Shown here: piece after piece, positions 28,312 to 38,375 of the stretch
Layout of the letters: each line of letters begins with the position of its first letter
Numbering within the stretch: the first letter of the stretch is position 1
NCBI GenBank assembly: GCA_017302635.1
Contig: JAFLCX010000002.1
Coordinates: forward strand, 1,193,979 to 1,257,978
Reading direction: 5' to 3'
Length of the DNA stretch: 64,000 nt
From: Hyphomicrobiales bacterium
GTDB taxonomy: Bacteria; Pseudomonadota; Alphaproteobacteria; Rhizobiales; Beijerinckiaceae
Position numbers and translations under genes: made by a program
The notes under the pieces: generated by a model
Database searches by the model: none
Told to the model about the DNA's origin: nothing
Seen by the model: only the letters and a program-made list of their open reading frames with translations

Positions 28312-28805
28312 GCGGCATCCCCCGACGTGGCCTTGCGGGCGGCTTTCGGGGCAGGCCCGGATTCGGGTTCGGCTGCCACCTCAGCGACAATCGGAGCAGA
28401 TGTGCTCGAATCCGAGGCTCCGGCGCGGATTTCCGCTTCCAAAGCTGCGGCCTCCACTTGCACATTCTGAAGTGTTTCGTTGACGGCCGTCGCGCCAATC
28501 TCGCCGGAAGCCGTGGTCTTCGCGGCCTCGACCACGCCCTGAACCTCACGGCGGATGGGATCAAACGTCGAGGTGGAGAGCCCGGTCGCCTGATCCTTGA
28601 AGTTGTCGAATTCCTTCTTCACCTCGTGAAGCTCGGCCTCGCGCAACGCATCGTCGAACTGTCCACGGAAATCCGAGGCCATCGCGCGCAATTTCGCCAT
28701 GCCGCGCCCGACCGAGCGGATGACACCCGGCAATTCCTTTGGCCCGATCACGATCAGCGCGACAACGCCGACGACCAGGAACTCACCCCAGGAGATATCG
28801 AACAT
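28308..28805 (-). CDS. tatB: Sec-independent protein translocase TatB
   Basis: Forms the substrate-receptor complex with TatC. 165 residues: N-terminal TM with the conserved glutamate (MFDISWGEFLVVGVVALIVI), hinge GPKELPG, amphipathic helix, then a low-complexity Ala/Glu-rich tail. Overlaps tatC by four bases; separated from tatA by 59 bases holding a perfect inverted repeat. Confidence 0.95.
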   Translation of the reverse strand: MFDISWGEFLVVGVVALIVIGPKELPGVIRSVGRGMAKLRAMASDFRGQFDDALREAELHEVKKEFDNFKDQATGLSTSTFDPIRREVQGVVEAAKTTASGEIGATAVNETLQNVQVEAAALEAEIRAGASDSSTSAPIVAEVAAEPESGPAPKAARKATSGDAA

Positions 28806-28829
28806 GGCGAAAAGCCGTTCCCTTCAAGC

Positions 28830-28851
28830 GGCGGAGCATGGATGCTCCGCC
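28830..28851. repeat. Perfect 10-bp inverted repeat between tatA and tatB
   Basis: GGCGGAGCAT (28830-28839), GG, ATGCTCCGCC (28842-28851). No T-tract on either side, so not a standard terminator. In the tat mRNA it would form a stable hairpin between the tatA stop and tatB start, a plausible processing or stability element that keeps TatA in excess (inference). Confidence 0.6.
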
Positions 28852-28864
28852 TGCCGAGCCGGTT

Positions 28865-29107
28865 TCAGCCCGCTTTCGGGGGCTGGTTGGCCGGTGTTTG
28901 CGCCGTGCTCTGAACGGTCTCGGCGGCCTTGGCTTCCAGTTCCTTCGCCTTTTCGGCAGCGGCCTGTTCCTCGTCCTTCATGCCGGCCTTGAAATTCTTG
29001 ATACCCTTGGCGACGTCGCCCATCAATTCCGGGATCTTGCCGCGGCCAAACAGCAGCAGAACGACAATTGCGACAATCAGCCAATGCCAGATGCTCAAGC
29101 TGCCCAT
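28865..29107 (-). CDS. tatA: Sec-independent protein translocase TatA
   Basis: Pore-forming Tat subunit. 80 residues: short periplasmic N-terminus (MGSLSIWHW), one TM, the [20 protein letters not shown] hinge/amphipathic helix and a charged tail rich in Ala, Glu and Lys. ATG 29107 has GGAGG nine bases upstream; the in-frame start at 29125 lacks this. First gene of tatABC; the 54-base gap to the upstream ABC ATPase holds no obvious terminator, so the two may share a transcript. Confidence 0.95.
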   Translation of the reverse strand: MGSLSIWHWLIVAIVVLLLFGRGKIPELMGDVAKGIKNFKAGMKDEEQAAAEKAKELEAKAAETVQSTAQTPANQPPKAG

Positions 29108-29161
29108 GAAAACGCCTCCACTCAATCCTGATGTTGTGGGTTTTGCCCCTCGGGGCGGAAA

Positions 29162-30256
29162 CTAGGCTTCCTGTGTGCCAAAAACAAGGACTTCGCGTGC
29201 GTCAATATCCACGCCGACATCCGCACCCGGCCCCGCCGCCATGATATCCCGACCGCGCATGCGCAAAGGCGCTTCGAAACCCTGAACGGCAAGATCCAGC
29301 AGATCGATCTCGCCGAGGAACCGCCTCTCCAGCACGCGCCCCGGCAGGCAGAAGCCCGGAGCCCGGATGCGGATGGATTGAGGCCGGATCGCTGCAATTC
29401 CCGCTGCTCCCTCAGCCAGCCCCGGAGCCGGAAAAGCGCCCAGCGGCGTTTCCAGTTTCCCGGATTTCACAAGACCGGGCACCTCGTTGAGATCACAGAA
29501 GAAGCGCGCGGCGGCGAGGTCGACCGGCTCGCGGTAGATCGCGCTTGCCTCACCCACCTGCACCACCCTGCCCTTGCGCATCAGCACAATGCGATCTGCG
29601 ATGCGCATCGCCTCTTCCGGGTCATGCGTGACGATGAGGGCGGTGGCCCCGGTTTCGCGCAGGAGCGCGATGGTCTCGTCGCGCACGAGATCGCGCATGC
29701 GCTTGTCAAGGTTGGAGAACGGTTCGTCCATCAGCAGCACGCGCGGACGTGGCACGATCGCGCGGGCCAAGGCCACGCGCTGCTGCTCTCCACCCGAGAG
29801 GTCGCCTGGTCTTGCCCGCAGTCGATCGGAAAGTCCGACCCGGCGCAGCGCATTGTCAGCCACGGCCAAAGCGGTGCGGTGATCGAGATTCGACAATCCG
29901 AACATCACGTTCCCGATCACATCGAGATGAGGGAACAGGGCGAAATCCTGAAACACCAGGCCGACCCCGCGATGCTCGGGCGGGACAAACGCGCCGGGGC
30001 CGGCAATCTCGCGACCATCGAGTAGGATGCGGCCTGAATCCGGCCTTTCGATCCCGGAAGCCAACCGCAGCAGTGTCGACTTTCCGCAACCGGAGGGGCC
30101 AAGCAGGCAGATCACCTCTCCCGCCTGCGCCACGAAACTCACATCCTCAACCGCCTCGATCTCGCCGAAGCGTTTGCCGACGCTCTCGAAGCCGAGGGCG
30201 GCGGGGATGACGGCCGAAGCGCGGATGCGGGGGAAGGTATCTCTGGATTCAGCCAT
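29162..30256 (-). CDS. Ferric/thiamine-type ABC transporter ATP-binding protein (orphan)
   Basis: 364-residue import ATPase of the CUT/Fbp family: Walker A GPSGCGKST, Q-loop, signature [14 protein letters not shown], Walker B VLLMDEPFSNLD, H-loop TH, then a C-terminal TOBE-like domain (about 275-364). Similar proteins energise ferric iron, thiamine, sulfate or polyamine uptake. No permease or binding protein is nearby, so the partners must be encoded elsewhere. ATG 30256 overlaps the scpB end by eight bases, so it is co-translated with scpB despite the unrelated function. The substrate cannot be assigned. Confidence 0.88.
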   Translation of the reverse strand: MAESRDTFPRIRASAVIPAALGFESVGKRFGEIEAVEDVSFVAQAGEVICLLGPSGCGKSTLLRLASGIERPDSGRILLDGREIAGPGAFVPPEHRGVGLVFQDFALFPHLDVIGNVMFGLSNLDHRTALAVADNALRRVGLSDRLRARPGDLSGGEQQRVALARAIVPRPRVLLMDEPFSNLDKRMRDLVRDETIALLRETGATALIVTHDPEEAMRIADRIVLMRKGRVVQVGEASAIYREPVDLAAARFFCDLNEVPGLVKSGKLETPLGAFPAPGLAEGAAGIAAIRPQSIRIRAPGFCLPGRVLERRFLGEIDLLDLAVQGFEAPLRMRGRDIMAAGPGADVGVDIDAREVLVFGTQEA

Positions 30257-31037
30257 CGGATTTCGGGCGGGCCGGGTTACCCCGCTCCGCTGACACATCC
30301 GCGCCATCCGGGTCAAGCGGTGGAACGGACGCATCGTCATCCAGACGGTCCTCGAGAATGACATCGAACAGATCCGGCTCCAGCGGGTCTTCATCTGCGC
30401 GCAACGCAGGATCATCGGTCGGGAGCGGCATGCCGAGGCCAGCCAGAGACGGATCGGCCATGCCCATACCGGTGAGTTCGGCCAAGTCCGGCAGATCGGA
30501 AATCCGATCGAGCCCGAAAGCGATCAGAAAGGCTTCCGTTGTCCCGAACGTCACAGGTCGGCCCGGCGAACGTCGACGGCCGCGCAACCGGATGAACCCG
30601 GCCTCAAGCAGGGCATCAAGCGTGCCTTTGTTCAAGGAAACGCCGCGCAGGTCCTCGATTTCCGCGCGCGTCACGGGTTGATGATAGGCAATAATCGCGA
30701 GGATTTCGAGCGCGGCCCGACCGAGCTTCTTCTCCTCGGCGCTCTCCTTTTTCAGGAGATAGCCGAGATCGTTCGCAGTCCGGAACATCCACTTCCCGGC
30801 TGCCCGCTGCAAGGTGACACCCCGATTACGGTAAAGCGTCTCGAGTTCGGCCAGAACCGCTTCGGCCTCTACGCCTTGCGGCAGCATACGGGCAATGTCG
30901 ACCGCTCCGAGCGGATCGGGCGACGCGAAGAGCAGGGCTTCGGCGATCCGCACGCCCTGGGCAAACCGCAATTCGGCCTCGTCGCTTGCTTCCACGTTCC
31001 GCAATCCCTGTCCGGGTCGAAGGGGCTGGATGCTCAT
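30249..31037 (-). CDS. scpB: Segregation and condensation protein ScpB
   Basis: Winged-helix partner of the SMC-ScpA complex that condenses and segregates the chromosome. 262 residues: two winged-helix domains (ALEILAIIAYHQPVTRAEIE and RGRRRSPGRPVTFGTTEAFL) and an acidic C-terminal tail of about 80 residues. ATG 31037 overlaps the scpA stop as ATGA. A longer frame to 31256 is a shadow of scpA. Confidence 0.95.
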   Translation of the reverse strand: MSIQPLRPGQGLRNVEASDEAELRFAQGVRIAEALLFASPDPLGAVDIARMLPQGVEAEAVLAELETLYRNRGVTLQRAAGKWMFRTANDLGYLLKKESAEEKKLGRAALEILAIIAYHQPVTRAEIEDLRGVSLNKGTLDALLEAGFIRLRGRRRSPGRPVTFGTTEAFLIAFGLDRISDLPDLAELTGMGMADPSLAGLGMPLPTDDPALRADEDPLEPDLFDVILEDRLDDDASVPPLDPDGADVSAERGNPARPKSDG

Positions 31038-31855
31038 GGTGTGGCCTCTTCTGCAAGGGGCTGGCGAGAGGCTTTCCGCAGGAAAAGCGACGAAAAAGCC
31101 GCTTCCTGACGAATATCGGCACGGCCGTCGCGAACAAGCTCCAGCGACGCCGCGAAGGCCGAGGCGCGGGCCGAGCGCGGTGCTGTCCGACTCGCGGCCA
31201 TGCGCGAAATCATGGCATCGAATGCCGCCCAATCCGGCGATTGCGCCAGTTCGCACTCGACAAAATTGCGCGCTTCAGGAATGGGCACGCTGGTGCGCAT
31301 CCCGATCCGATAGCGGCTCTGGTGATGCACCTTGCGCAGGTCGGCATAGGCCGACACGAGTTCGGCGAGGCTGACTTCCCATGAAAGCCTGCGTTCGACG
31401 ACCACGGCCTCGCCAGCCCCGCGCCGATGGCTTTCCTGCATGTCGGCGAGGCGCGCGCGAAGCATGTCCCCGAGCTTGCGGATGCCTTCGAGCCGCTGGA
31501 GTTTTTCAGCCAGTCGGGCTGCAATATCCCCCGCCTCCTCGCCGGCCTCCTCGTGCTTCTGAGGGAGGATCGCGCGTGATTTGAGATAAGTCAGCCACGC
31601 GGCCATCACGAGATAATCGCCCGCGACCTCAAGCTTCAGTCGCCTCGCCTCCTGGATATAGGCGAGATACTGATCCGCGAGATCGAGGATCGAGATTTCG
31701 CGCAGGTCGAGCTTGTTCTTGCGGGCAAGATCCAGCAACAGGTCGAGCGGGCCCTCGTAGCTCTCGAGAGAGAGAGTCAGCCGCTCGCTTTCGGAGCGCT
31801 CTTCGGCGGAACCGATCAGGCCATCGTCGAACGGAAGGTGTGAGTCGCGCGCCAT
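31034..31855 (-). CDS. scpA: Segregation and condensation protein ScpA (kleisin)
   Basis: Kleisin bridging the SMC head domains. 273 residues with the N-terminal LESYEGPLDLLLDLARKNKLD motif, ISILDLADQYLAYI, and a C-terminal winged-helix segment. It is 18 bases downstream of nagZ on the same strand and overlaps scpB by four bases, the standard nagZ-scpA-scpB block of Rhizobiales. Confidence 0.96.
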   Translation of the reverse strand: MARDSHLPFDDGLIGSAEERSESERLTLSLESYEGPLDLLLDLARKNKLDLREISILDLADQYLAYIQEARRLKLEVAGDYLVMAAWLTYLKSRAILPQKHEEAGEEAGDIAARLAEKLQRLEGIRKLGDMLRARLADMQESHRRGAGEAVVVERRLSWEVSLAELVSAYADLRKVHHQSRYRIGMRTSVPIPEARNFVECELAQSPDWAAFDAMISRMAASRTAPRSARASAFAASLELVRDGRADIRQEAAFSSLFLRKASRQPLAEEATP

Positions 31856-31873
31856 CGCGCGAGAATCGCGTTC

Positions 31874-32902
31874 CTAGACCGGGATGGCAAGAAGTTCGGC
31901 GAGTCTCGCCTGAGCTTGTCCCCGGTCAAATGCCAGTCTGGCGGGCTTTTTCAGTGCACCCAGCGCCCGGTCAAGACGCCGCGTCGCAGCCGCTGCGATT
32001 GAAGGACACCCCTCGGCAATCGGGACCATCTCCTCCATCTCGCCATTGCAATGGAGGACGAGATCGCATCCCTCAGCCAGAACCGCCTTGCGACGGCTCG
32101 AAAAATCGCCGGACAAAGCTTTCATAGAAAGGTCATCCGACATCAGGATGCCATCAAAGCCCATCTGGCCGCGGATCACCTCCGTGATCACCTTCCTTGA
32201 AGTCGTGGCAGGCTCGTCCGGATCGATCGCTTCGTAAACCACATGAGCCGTCATCGCGAGATCGAGGTCACCCAGAGCACGAAACGGTGGGAAATCCGTG
32301 TGATCGAGCTGATACCGGCTTGCCTTCACACGCGGGAGAGTGTGGTGGCTGTCACCCGTCGCGCGGCCATGACCGGGAATGTGCTTGATAATCGGCAGCA
32401 CGCCACCTTCCAGCAGGCCCTGCGCCGCCGCGCGGCCCAGAGCCATCACGATATGCGGCTCGCGGCTGTAGGCCCGGTCGCCGATCACGTCATGCGCGCC
32501 CGGCACCGGCACATCGAGAACCGGCAGGCAATCGACATTGATTCCGAGTGCCGAGAGATCATCCGCAATCAACCGCGCACCAAGAAAGGCTGCTTCACCC
32601 GCGAGATCAGGGTCGATCTTCCACAAGGCTCCGTAGGCGGCGCCGGTCGGGTAACTTGGCCAGTGCGGCGGGCGCAACCGTGCCACCCTGCCGCCCTCCT
32701 GATCGATCAGAACAAGCGCATCCGGGTTGCCGGATGCCTCCTTCATGGAGGAAACCAGCGCCTTGACCTGATCCGGTGTCTCGATATTGCGCCGGAAGAG
32801 AATGAACCCCACCGGTTTATGTTCGGCGTAGAATTCCGTTTCGGAGTTGGTCAGGCGCACACCCTTGCACCCCAGAAGAAGTGGCTTCATGCGCGTGTTC
32901 AC
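31874..32902 (-). CDS. nagZ: Beta-N-acetylhexosaminidase NagZ
   Basis: Cytosolic GH3 enzyme removing GlcNAc from anhydromuropeptides during peptidoglycan recycling. The 342-residue product shows KHIPGHGRATGDSHHTLP (catalytic His/Asp loop) and the nucleophile aspartate in GILMSDDLSMKAL. The GTG at 32902 overlaps the stop of the SPOR gene (GTGA); ATG 32890 is a possible shorter start. Confidence 0.95.
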   Translation of the reverse strand: MNTRMKPLLLGCKGVRLTNSETEFYAEHKPVGFILFRRNIETPDQVKALVSSMKEASGNPDALVLIDQEGGRVARLRPPHWPSYPTGAAYGALWKIDPDLAGEAAFLGARLIADDLSALGINVDCLPVLDVPVPGAHDVIGDRAYSREPHIVMALGRAAAQGLLEGGVLPIIKHIPGHGRATGDSHHTLPRVKASRYQLDHTDFPPFRALGDLDLAMTAHVVYEAIDPDEPATTSRKVITEVIRGQMGFDGILMSDDLSMKALSGDFSSRRKAVLAEGCDLVLHCNGEMEEMVPIAEGCPSIAAAATRRLDRALGALKKPARLAFDRGQAQARLAELLAIPV

Positions 32903-34635
32903 TGCCGTGTGACGAAACAGGCACCGCCTGATGCGCGGATACGATCACAGGCCGCGTTCGCATCAGACTGGCTGAAGCCGAGGGCCCGGACCCGATAGAC
33001 GGTCTGCCCGTTGGCCTCGCCCCGAACCACAGCAGTCTGGCGTCCACCGATCTGGCTCGCGAAGCGCTGGGCTAGCTGCGTGCTGGCATTGCGCGCATCA
33101 CTCTCCGAAGGGCGTGACGCCAGCTGGATCGCGAATCCGCCGCCCGCTCCTGCAGCCGGTGCATTCGCCGTTCGTTGCGGAGCCGGCGCAGGAGCGGGAG
33201 CCGCGGCGCGATTGTTGAGCGGCAACGGCGCGTTCTGGGCCGGTTGAGCCGGGCGCGGGGCGACGACCGGAGATTGCGGCCGGGCTTCAACCTTGGGAGG
33301 CGGAGGAACGGGGGTCGGTGCAGGGGCTGTCGCCACAGGCGGTGCAGCCGCCGGCGGCGTTGCTTGCGGGGCCTGCGGACGGATGGCGGCCTGTGCCCCC
33401 GGCGTCACGCCGGGAACAACCCGGTTGGGAACGGAAGCGGCCCCGGCGGCAATTGCGCCAATGGCAGCAGCACCGGGCGCCGCGCTGCCGGCAGGCGGCA
33501 GAACCGGGGTCGGTTGCGCAGTCGGGGTCACGGGATCACTCAGCCGGACCGACTGCACGCGCCGCGGTTCACCCGCTACCGGGGCGGCCGGCTGATTCGG
33601 CTGAGCCGTCGTTTCCGCTGGTGGTGTCGTGCCCGATCCGGGCTGGAACGGGCTCGGTGCAATGATCCGAACCGAATCACGACGCGCGACCTGATTGAGA
33701 TCAACAGGCTGCTCGGTCTGATTGACGACCTGCTGGGCGCGTGGATCGGCCGGCGTCGCGCGCGGCGCCAGGACCTGCTTGTTCTGATCTGGCACTTCGA
33801 GGCCCCCCGGATTGGCAGGTTTTTCCTTGGTGGGTTCCGTCTTGGCCGCGATGACGGGCACATTCCCGCCACCTGCCACTGGACCTTTGCCGGAGAACAT
33901 CGCCATTCCGCCGACAACCGCGAGCCCGGCAACGGCAACACCGCCGAGAGCATAGAACACGCTGCGCGACCGCCCTTTGCTGGCGCCGGCCGCCGCTCCG
34001 GCCGCCAAAGCCGCTCCGCCCGCGACGGCCCCCGCCTCGGCCTCGGCTGAAAGGCGGCGTTCTGCGGCATCGAGCGCATCCGAATGGTTCGCGGGTGCCG
34101 GAGCTTCCTGATAGCCCTGCCAGGCTTCAGGCGTGGACATCGGCTGAGACCAATGCGCTTCGGAAGCAAGCGGCTGCGAGGCTTCGCCTGCATAGGCCGG
34201 ACGCAGGTCGTCGACCGGCTCAACCGGGTTCGGATTGATCGCCGGCCGGCTCAAGGCCTCGAAGCGGCGCAATTCCTCCTCGAAATCCAGCAAGGGATCG
34301 GGCGGCAGCGGCGGCTGCGGTGCAGCTCTGCCGGCAATATCGTGCTGCAAGGCGCGCTCGATTGCGGAAATCTGCGCCGAGGTCGCCGGCTGCCCGGGCG
34401 TATCGAACGAAACCGGCGTCTCGATCAGCCGGTTGAACTCCGCCATCGCGCTCTGTGCCGAGATGGGTGGCGCGACCGGTGGCGCGGCCTGAGGAGCCGC
34501 AGCCGGCACGGCGTCAGCCTTCAGGCTGTCACGCAACAGGCGCTCGAAGGCTTCGAGATCGGCGAGCGACGGTTCGCGCCGCTCCGCTGACATCACACCA
34601 TTGGCATTCTGGGAGACATCGTCCTTGCGGGTCAT
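32899..34635 (-). CDS. SPOR-domain cell-envelope protein
   Basis: 578 residues with three parts: a cytosolic Ala/Pro-rich N-terminal half, a single TM at about 222-250 (SVFYALGGVAVAGLAVVGG), a long periplasmic Pro/Ala-rich linker, and a C-terminal SPOR domain (about 500-578, starting GGGFAIQLASRPSESDA). SPOR domains bind glycan strands stripped of stem peptides at the division site, so a role in septation is likely. It sits between argS and nagZ as in other Rhizobiales. Low-complexity linkers make homology hard to judge beyond the SPOR domain. Confidence 0.88.
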   Translation of the reverse strand: MTRKDDVSQNANGVMSAERREPSLADLEAFERLLRDSLKADAVPAAAPQAAPPVAPPISAQSAMAEFNRLIETPVSFDTPGQPATSAQISAIERALQHDIAGRAAPQPPLPPDPLLDFEEELRRFEALSRPAINPNPVEPVDDLRPAYAGEASQPLASEAHWSQPMSTPEAWQGYQEAPAPANHSDALDAAERRLSAEAEAGAVAGGAALAAGAAAGASKGRSRSVFYALGGVAVAGLAVVGGMAMFSGKGPVAGGGNVPVIAAKTEPTKEKPANPGGLEVPDQNKQVLAPRATPADPRAQQVVNQTEQPVDLNQVARRDSVRIIAPSPFQPGSGTTPPAETTAQPNQPAAPVAGEPRRVQSVRLSDPVTPTAQPTPVLPPAGSAAPGAAAIGAIAAGAASVPNRVVPGVTPGAQAAIRPQAPQATPPAAAPPVATAPAPTPVPPPPKVEARPQSPVVAPRPAQPAQNAPLPLNNRAAAPAPAPAPQRTANAPAAGAGGGFAIQLASRPSESDARNASTQLAQRFASQIGGRQTAVVRGEANGQTVYRVRALGFSQSDANAACDRIRASGGACFVTRQ

Positions 34636-34713
34636 TTCCCTGTCCTTCTGAACGCAACGCCCTCAAGCCAGCTTGAAAGGCCGACAGCGCAACGAAAGGC
34701 CCGGGACTTATCC

Positions 34714-36501
34714 CTATCGCATTTCCTCGGGCGCTGAAACGCCGAGGATGGCAAGGCCATTCGCAATCACCGTCTTCGTGGCCTTCACGAGAGCAAGCTT
34801 CGCGAGAGTTCCTTTTCGGTCATCGTTATTAATAAATCTCAAATCGGGCAAATCCTTGCCCTTGTTCCACAAGCCGTGAAAGGCACTTGCGAGATCGTAG
34901 AGATAAAACACGACCCGGTGCGGTTCGCGCGAAACGGCCGCCTGTTCAACAAGACGCGGGTATTGTGCGATCAGCCGCAGCAGGGCGATCTGGGCCTCAT
35001 CGGTGAGCAATGAGAGCTCGGCAGCGGTCATTTCTGCATCTGCAATCGGCGTCACAAAGGCTGCCTGCGCCTGACGCAGCACGCTCGAGGTGCGGGCATG
35101 CGCGTATTGCACGTAGAAAACCGGGTTGTCCTTCGATTGCTCCAGCACTTTCGCAAGATCGAATTCGAGTTCCTGATCGTTCTTCCGGTCCAGCATCATG
35201 AAGCGCAGGCAATCCCGCCCCCGCCCGGCCCCGCCCTGCTCATCAAGTTCGTCGATCACATCGCGCAGGGTGATGAAATCGCCGGCGCGCTTCGACATCT
35301 TCACCGGCTCGCCGTTCCGCATCAGTTTCACAAGCTGGCAGAGACGCACTTCCAAGGCGCCCTGATTGGCGGTCGCGGCGCGCACAGCCGCCTGCATGCG
35401 CTTGACGTAACCGCCGTGATCCGCGCCCCACACGTCGATCATCTGCGCAAAACCGCGTTCGAATTTCGACTTGTGATAGGCGATATCGGAGGCAAAGTAG
35501 GTGTAGCTGCCATCGGATTTCAGCAAGGGACGATCAACATCATCGCCGAAATCCGTGGCGCGGAAGAGCGCTTGCTCGCGATCTTCCCAGTCTTCGTCCT
35601 TCTGGCTTTTCGGCGGTGGCACCCGTCCCTGATAGATCAGGCCGCGTTCGGTAAAATCGGCGATCGCAGCCGCGACCTTGTCGCCGCCCGGCGCATTTTT
35701 TTGCTGAAGGGAGGCTTCCGAGAAAAACACGTCGTGCCGCACATCGATTGCCGCGAGATCCTCGCGGATCATCGCCATCATGGCTTCGATCGCGGCGCGA
35801 CGAACTTTCGGCAGCCATTCGCTTTCAGGCAGTTGTTCCAGCGCGTCGCCGAATTCCTGCGCCAATTGCTGACCCACCGGCACCAGATAATCACCGGGAT
35901 AGAGCCCCTCACCCACCGGCCCCACGTCACGGCCCAGAGCCTCGCGGTAGCGATGGAACGCCGAGCGCGCGAGCACATCCACCTGCGCGCCGGCATCGTT
36001 GATGTAATATTCGCGCGTGACATCCCAACCCGCGACATTCAGCAGGTTGGCGAGCGCGTCGCCATAAACCGCGCCGCGCCCATGCCCGATATGCATCGGC
36101 CCGGTCGGGTTGGCAGAGACATATTCGACATTGACCTTGCGTCCCTGCCCCATCCCGGAGCGGCCGAAATCCGCACCGGATTTCAGTACCGCGCGCAGCA
36201 CGTCGAGATAGGCGGAGGGCGGCAGGGTCGCGTTGATGAAGCCGGGGCCAGCGACATCGATCTTCACATATCGACCGGATGAGAGCAGCTGGTCCGCCAG
36301 TTTTTCGGCCAGAGTGCGCGGATTGAGCTTCACATCCTTCGCGAGCACCATCGCGGCGTTGGTCGCAAGATCACCGTGGCTCGCATCGCGCGGCGGCTCG
36401 ACCGAAACGCGGGCCAGCGCCTCGGCGGAGAGCGCGGCTGTTTCGGGAAGCGAAGCGAGCGCTGCTTTCACATCGGCAGCGAAGGACTGAAAAAGGTTCA
36501 T
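34714..36501 (-). CDS. argS: Arginyl-tRNA synthetase
   Basis: Class I synthetase. 595 residues from ATG 36501 with an N-terminal Add1 domain, the HIGH-type motif [14 protein letters not shown] preceded by PMHI, the KMSKRAG loop and the DALR anticodon-binding domain. The KMSKRAG form is found in alphaproteobacterial ArgRS. The frame extends to 36585 but homology begins at [15 protein letters not shown]. It follows dgt on the same strand with a 31-base gap. Confidence 0.96.
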   Translation of the reverse strand: MNLFQSFAADVKAALASLPETAALSAEALARVSVEPPRDASHGDLATNAAMVLAKDVKLNPRTLAEKLADQLLSSGRYVKIDVAGPGFINATLPPSAYLDVLRAVLKSGADFGRSGMGQGRKVNVEYVSANPTGPMHIGHGRGAVYGDALANLLNVAGWDVTREYYINDAGAQVDVLARSAFHRYREALGRDVGPVGEGLYPGDYLVPVGQQLAQEFGDALEQLPESEWLPKVRRAAIEAMMAMIREDLAAIDVRHDVFFSEASLQQKNAPGGDKVAAAIADFTERGLIYQGRVPPPKSQKDEDWEDREQALFRATDFGDDVDRPLLKSDGSYTYFASDIAYHKSKFERGFAQMIDVWGADHGGYVKRMQAAVRAATANQGALEVRLCQLVKLMRNGEPVKMSKRAGDFITLRDVIDELDEQGGAGRGRDCLRFMMLDRKNDQELEFDLAKVLEQSKDNPVFYVQYAHARTSSVLRQAQAAFVTPIADAEMTAAELSLLTDEAQIALLRLIAQYPRLVEQAAVSREPHRVVFYLYDLASAFHGLWNKGKDLPDLRFINNDDRKGTLAKLALVKATKTVIANGLAILGVSAPEEMR

Positions 36502-36532
36502 GACAAACTCGGATTGACGTTTGAAAGGCGGC

Positions 36533-37720
36533 CTAACCAAGCTTCGGGCTTTCGTCAAACAGGCGCTGATATTCCTGAAGTGCAAAGCGGTCGGTCATGC
36601 CAGCGATATAATCGGCCACGCGACGTGGCGTGATTCCGGCTCCCGCCGCCTCGCCCAGTTCGGAGGGGCGATCGAGATAATGCCGGAACAACCCGTCGAT
36701 CACACGCTCGGCGGCCTGTCTTTGCGCGAGGATGCGCGGGGCGCGATACATGTGCTCGAAAAGATAGGCCTTCAACAGCTTTTCCTGTTCAGCCATCGCA
36801 TCGGAAAAGGCCACCACCGGCTGACCAGCCCGCCGGATATCCTCGACATTGCGTGGTGAAAGGCGCACCAGCCGCCGCTCGCTTTCGGCGCCCGCGTCCT
36901 CGATCAGCTGGGTGATGACCCGACGCATGATTTCGTGCGCGGTGCGGCCTTCATCGAGCCCTGGCCAGGTGGCATCGATCTCGTCGAGCATGGCGGCAAT
37001 CAGCGGCACGGCGCGCAAATCCTGCGCTCGGAAAAGGCCCGCCCGCAGCCCGTCATCGATGTCGTGCGCGTTGTAGGCGATATCATCGGCGATTGCCGCC
37101 ACCTGCGCCTCGGCGGAAGCATGGCTCGAAAGATCAAGCGGGTGGATCTCGTCATACTGGAGAATGGCGCGCGAAACGCCAGATTTTGCGTATCGTCCGA
37201 CGGGCTTTCCCGCAGAATCCAGCAGCGGGCCATTGTGTTTGACGAGCCCCTCCAGCGTTTCCCAACTGAGGTTGAGCCCGTCATGCGCCGCGTATCGCCG
37301 CTCCAGACTGGTGACGATGCGCAAAGCCTGCGCATTGTGGTCGAAACCGCCTTCCGCCTTCATCAGGGCGTCGAGGGCATCTTCGCCCGCATGCCCGAAC
37401 GGCGTGTGACCGAGATCATGCGCCAGCGCCAGAGCCTCGGCGAGGTCTTCATCCAGCCCCAGAGTGCGCGCGAGAGCACGGGCGATCTGGCTCACCTCGA
37501 TCGTATGCGTGAGGCGGGTGCGGTAATGGTCGCCTTCATGTTCAACAAAAACCTGCGTCTTGTGCTTGAGGCGCCGGAAGGCGGTGGAGTGGATGATCCG
37601 GTCGCGATCGCGCTGGAATTCCGTCCGGGTCGGTGATGCCTTTTCCGGCAGCCGCCGCCCGCGCGTCGTGCGGTGATCGACGGCAAACGGGCTCAGCGGG
37701 CGCTCGCGGGTAAAAAGCAT
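36533..37720 (-). CDS. dgt: Deoxyguanosinetriphosphate triphosphohydrolase-like protein (dNTPase)
   Basis: HD-domain dNTP triphosphohydrolase that hydrolyses dGTP and other dNTPs to deoxynucleosides. 395 residues with [34 protein letters not shown] and the HD pair in [19 protein letters not shown]; a second metal ligand lies in [22 protein letters not shown] 37720 gives the normal family length; the frame continues upstream to 38032 only because it shadows erpA. Divergent from erpA. Confidence 0.93.
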   Translation of the reverse strand: MLFTRERPLSPFAVDHRTTRGRRLPEKASPTRTEFQRDRDRIIHSTAFRRLKHKTQVFVEHEGDHYRTRLTHTIEVSQIARALARTLGLDEDLAEALALAHDLGHTPFGHAGEDALDALMKAEGGFDHNAQALRIVTSLERRYAAHDGLNLSWETLEGLVKHNGPLLDSAGKPVGRYAKSGVSRAILQYDEIHPLDLSSHASAEAQVAAIADDIAYNAHDIDDGLRAGLFRAQDLRAVPLIAAMLDEIDATWPGLDEGRTAHEIMRRVITQLIEDAGAESERRLVRLSPRNVEDIRRAGQPVVAFSDAMAEQEKLLKAYLFEHMYRAPRILAQRQAAERVIDGLFRHYLDRPSELGEAAGAGITPRRVADYIAGMTDRFALQEYQRLFDESPKLG

Positions 37721-37846
37721 CGGGGTCTCGTTGCTGCGGGGCGTTCTGGCGGCACGTTCTTGCCGTTCCGGCGCAGCCTCCTTACATTCAGTCGCAGATT
37801 CACGCAAAAAGAGGACGGCGGGGCCTTGAACCTCGCTGGTCAGCTC

Positions 37847-38239
37847 ATGGCTCCGAAATTCGCGATTGCCGCGGCAGATGTCATTTCTGCTCCACCTCCC
37901 GCCCCGGTTGGGAAAAACCCGCTCGTGGTCACAGAAAGTGCCGCGAAGCGCCTTGGCATCATTCTGGCAAAAGAAAAGCCCGGCGCAATGATGCGGGTTG
38001 CCGTCGAGGGTGGCGGCTGTTCCGGATTTCAATATCGCTATGCGATCGAAACCGAAGCGAGAGCCGACGATATCCGAATCTCGCGCGATGGAATCACGGT
38101 GCTCGTCGACCCGGTTTCCGCCCCTTATCTTGAAGGCTCGGAACTCGATTTCGTGACCGAACTCATTGGCCAGAGTTTTCAGATCCGGAATCCGAAAGCG
38201 ACCGCAAGCTGCGGATGCGGCACGAGTTTCAGTGTGTGA
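37847..38239 (+). CDS. erpA: A-type iron-sulfur cluster insertion protein ErpA
   Basis: Carries and delivers Fe-S clusters to apoproteins. 130 residues from ATG 37847; the three ligand cysteines are in GGGCSGFQY and [10 protein letters not shown]. The first about 20 residues are non-conserved, and the start lacks a strong ribosome-binding site; an in-frame TTG seven codons upstream is possible. Divergently arranged with dgt, the order seen in other Rhizobiales. Confidence 0.9.
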   Translation: MAPKFAIAAADVISAPPPAPVGKNPLVVTESAAKRLGIILAKEKPGAMMRVAVEGGGCSGFQYRYAIETEARADDIRISRDGITVLVDPVSAPYLEGSELDFVTELIGQSFQIRNPKATASCGCGTSFSV

Positions 38240-38375
38240 GTTTGGGCCTTAGCTGGTCGCTCCCTCGGTAGCTTTCACCAGTCATCGGCCACTTGCCGAG
38301 CTTTTCCCTTGATATCGCCCGGAAATTGGTGGATCGCAGCCCCCATTATCCTTTCGTCTGATATTGGGGGAATTC

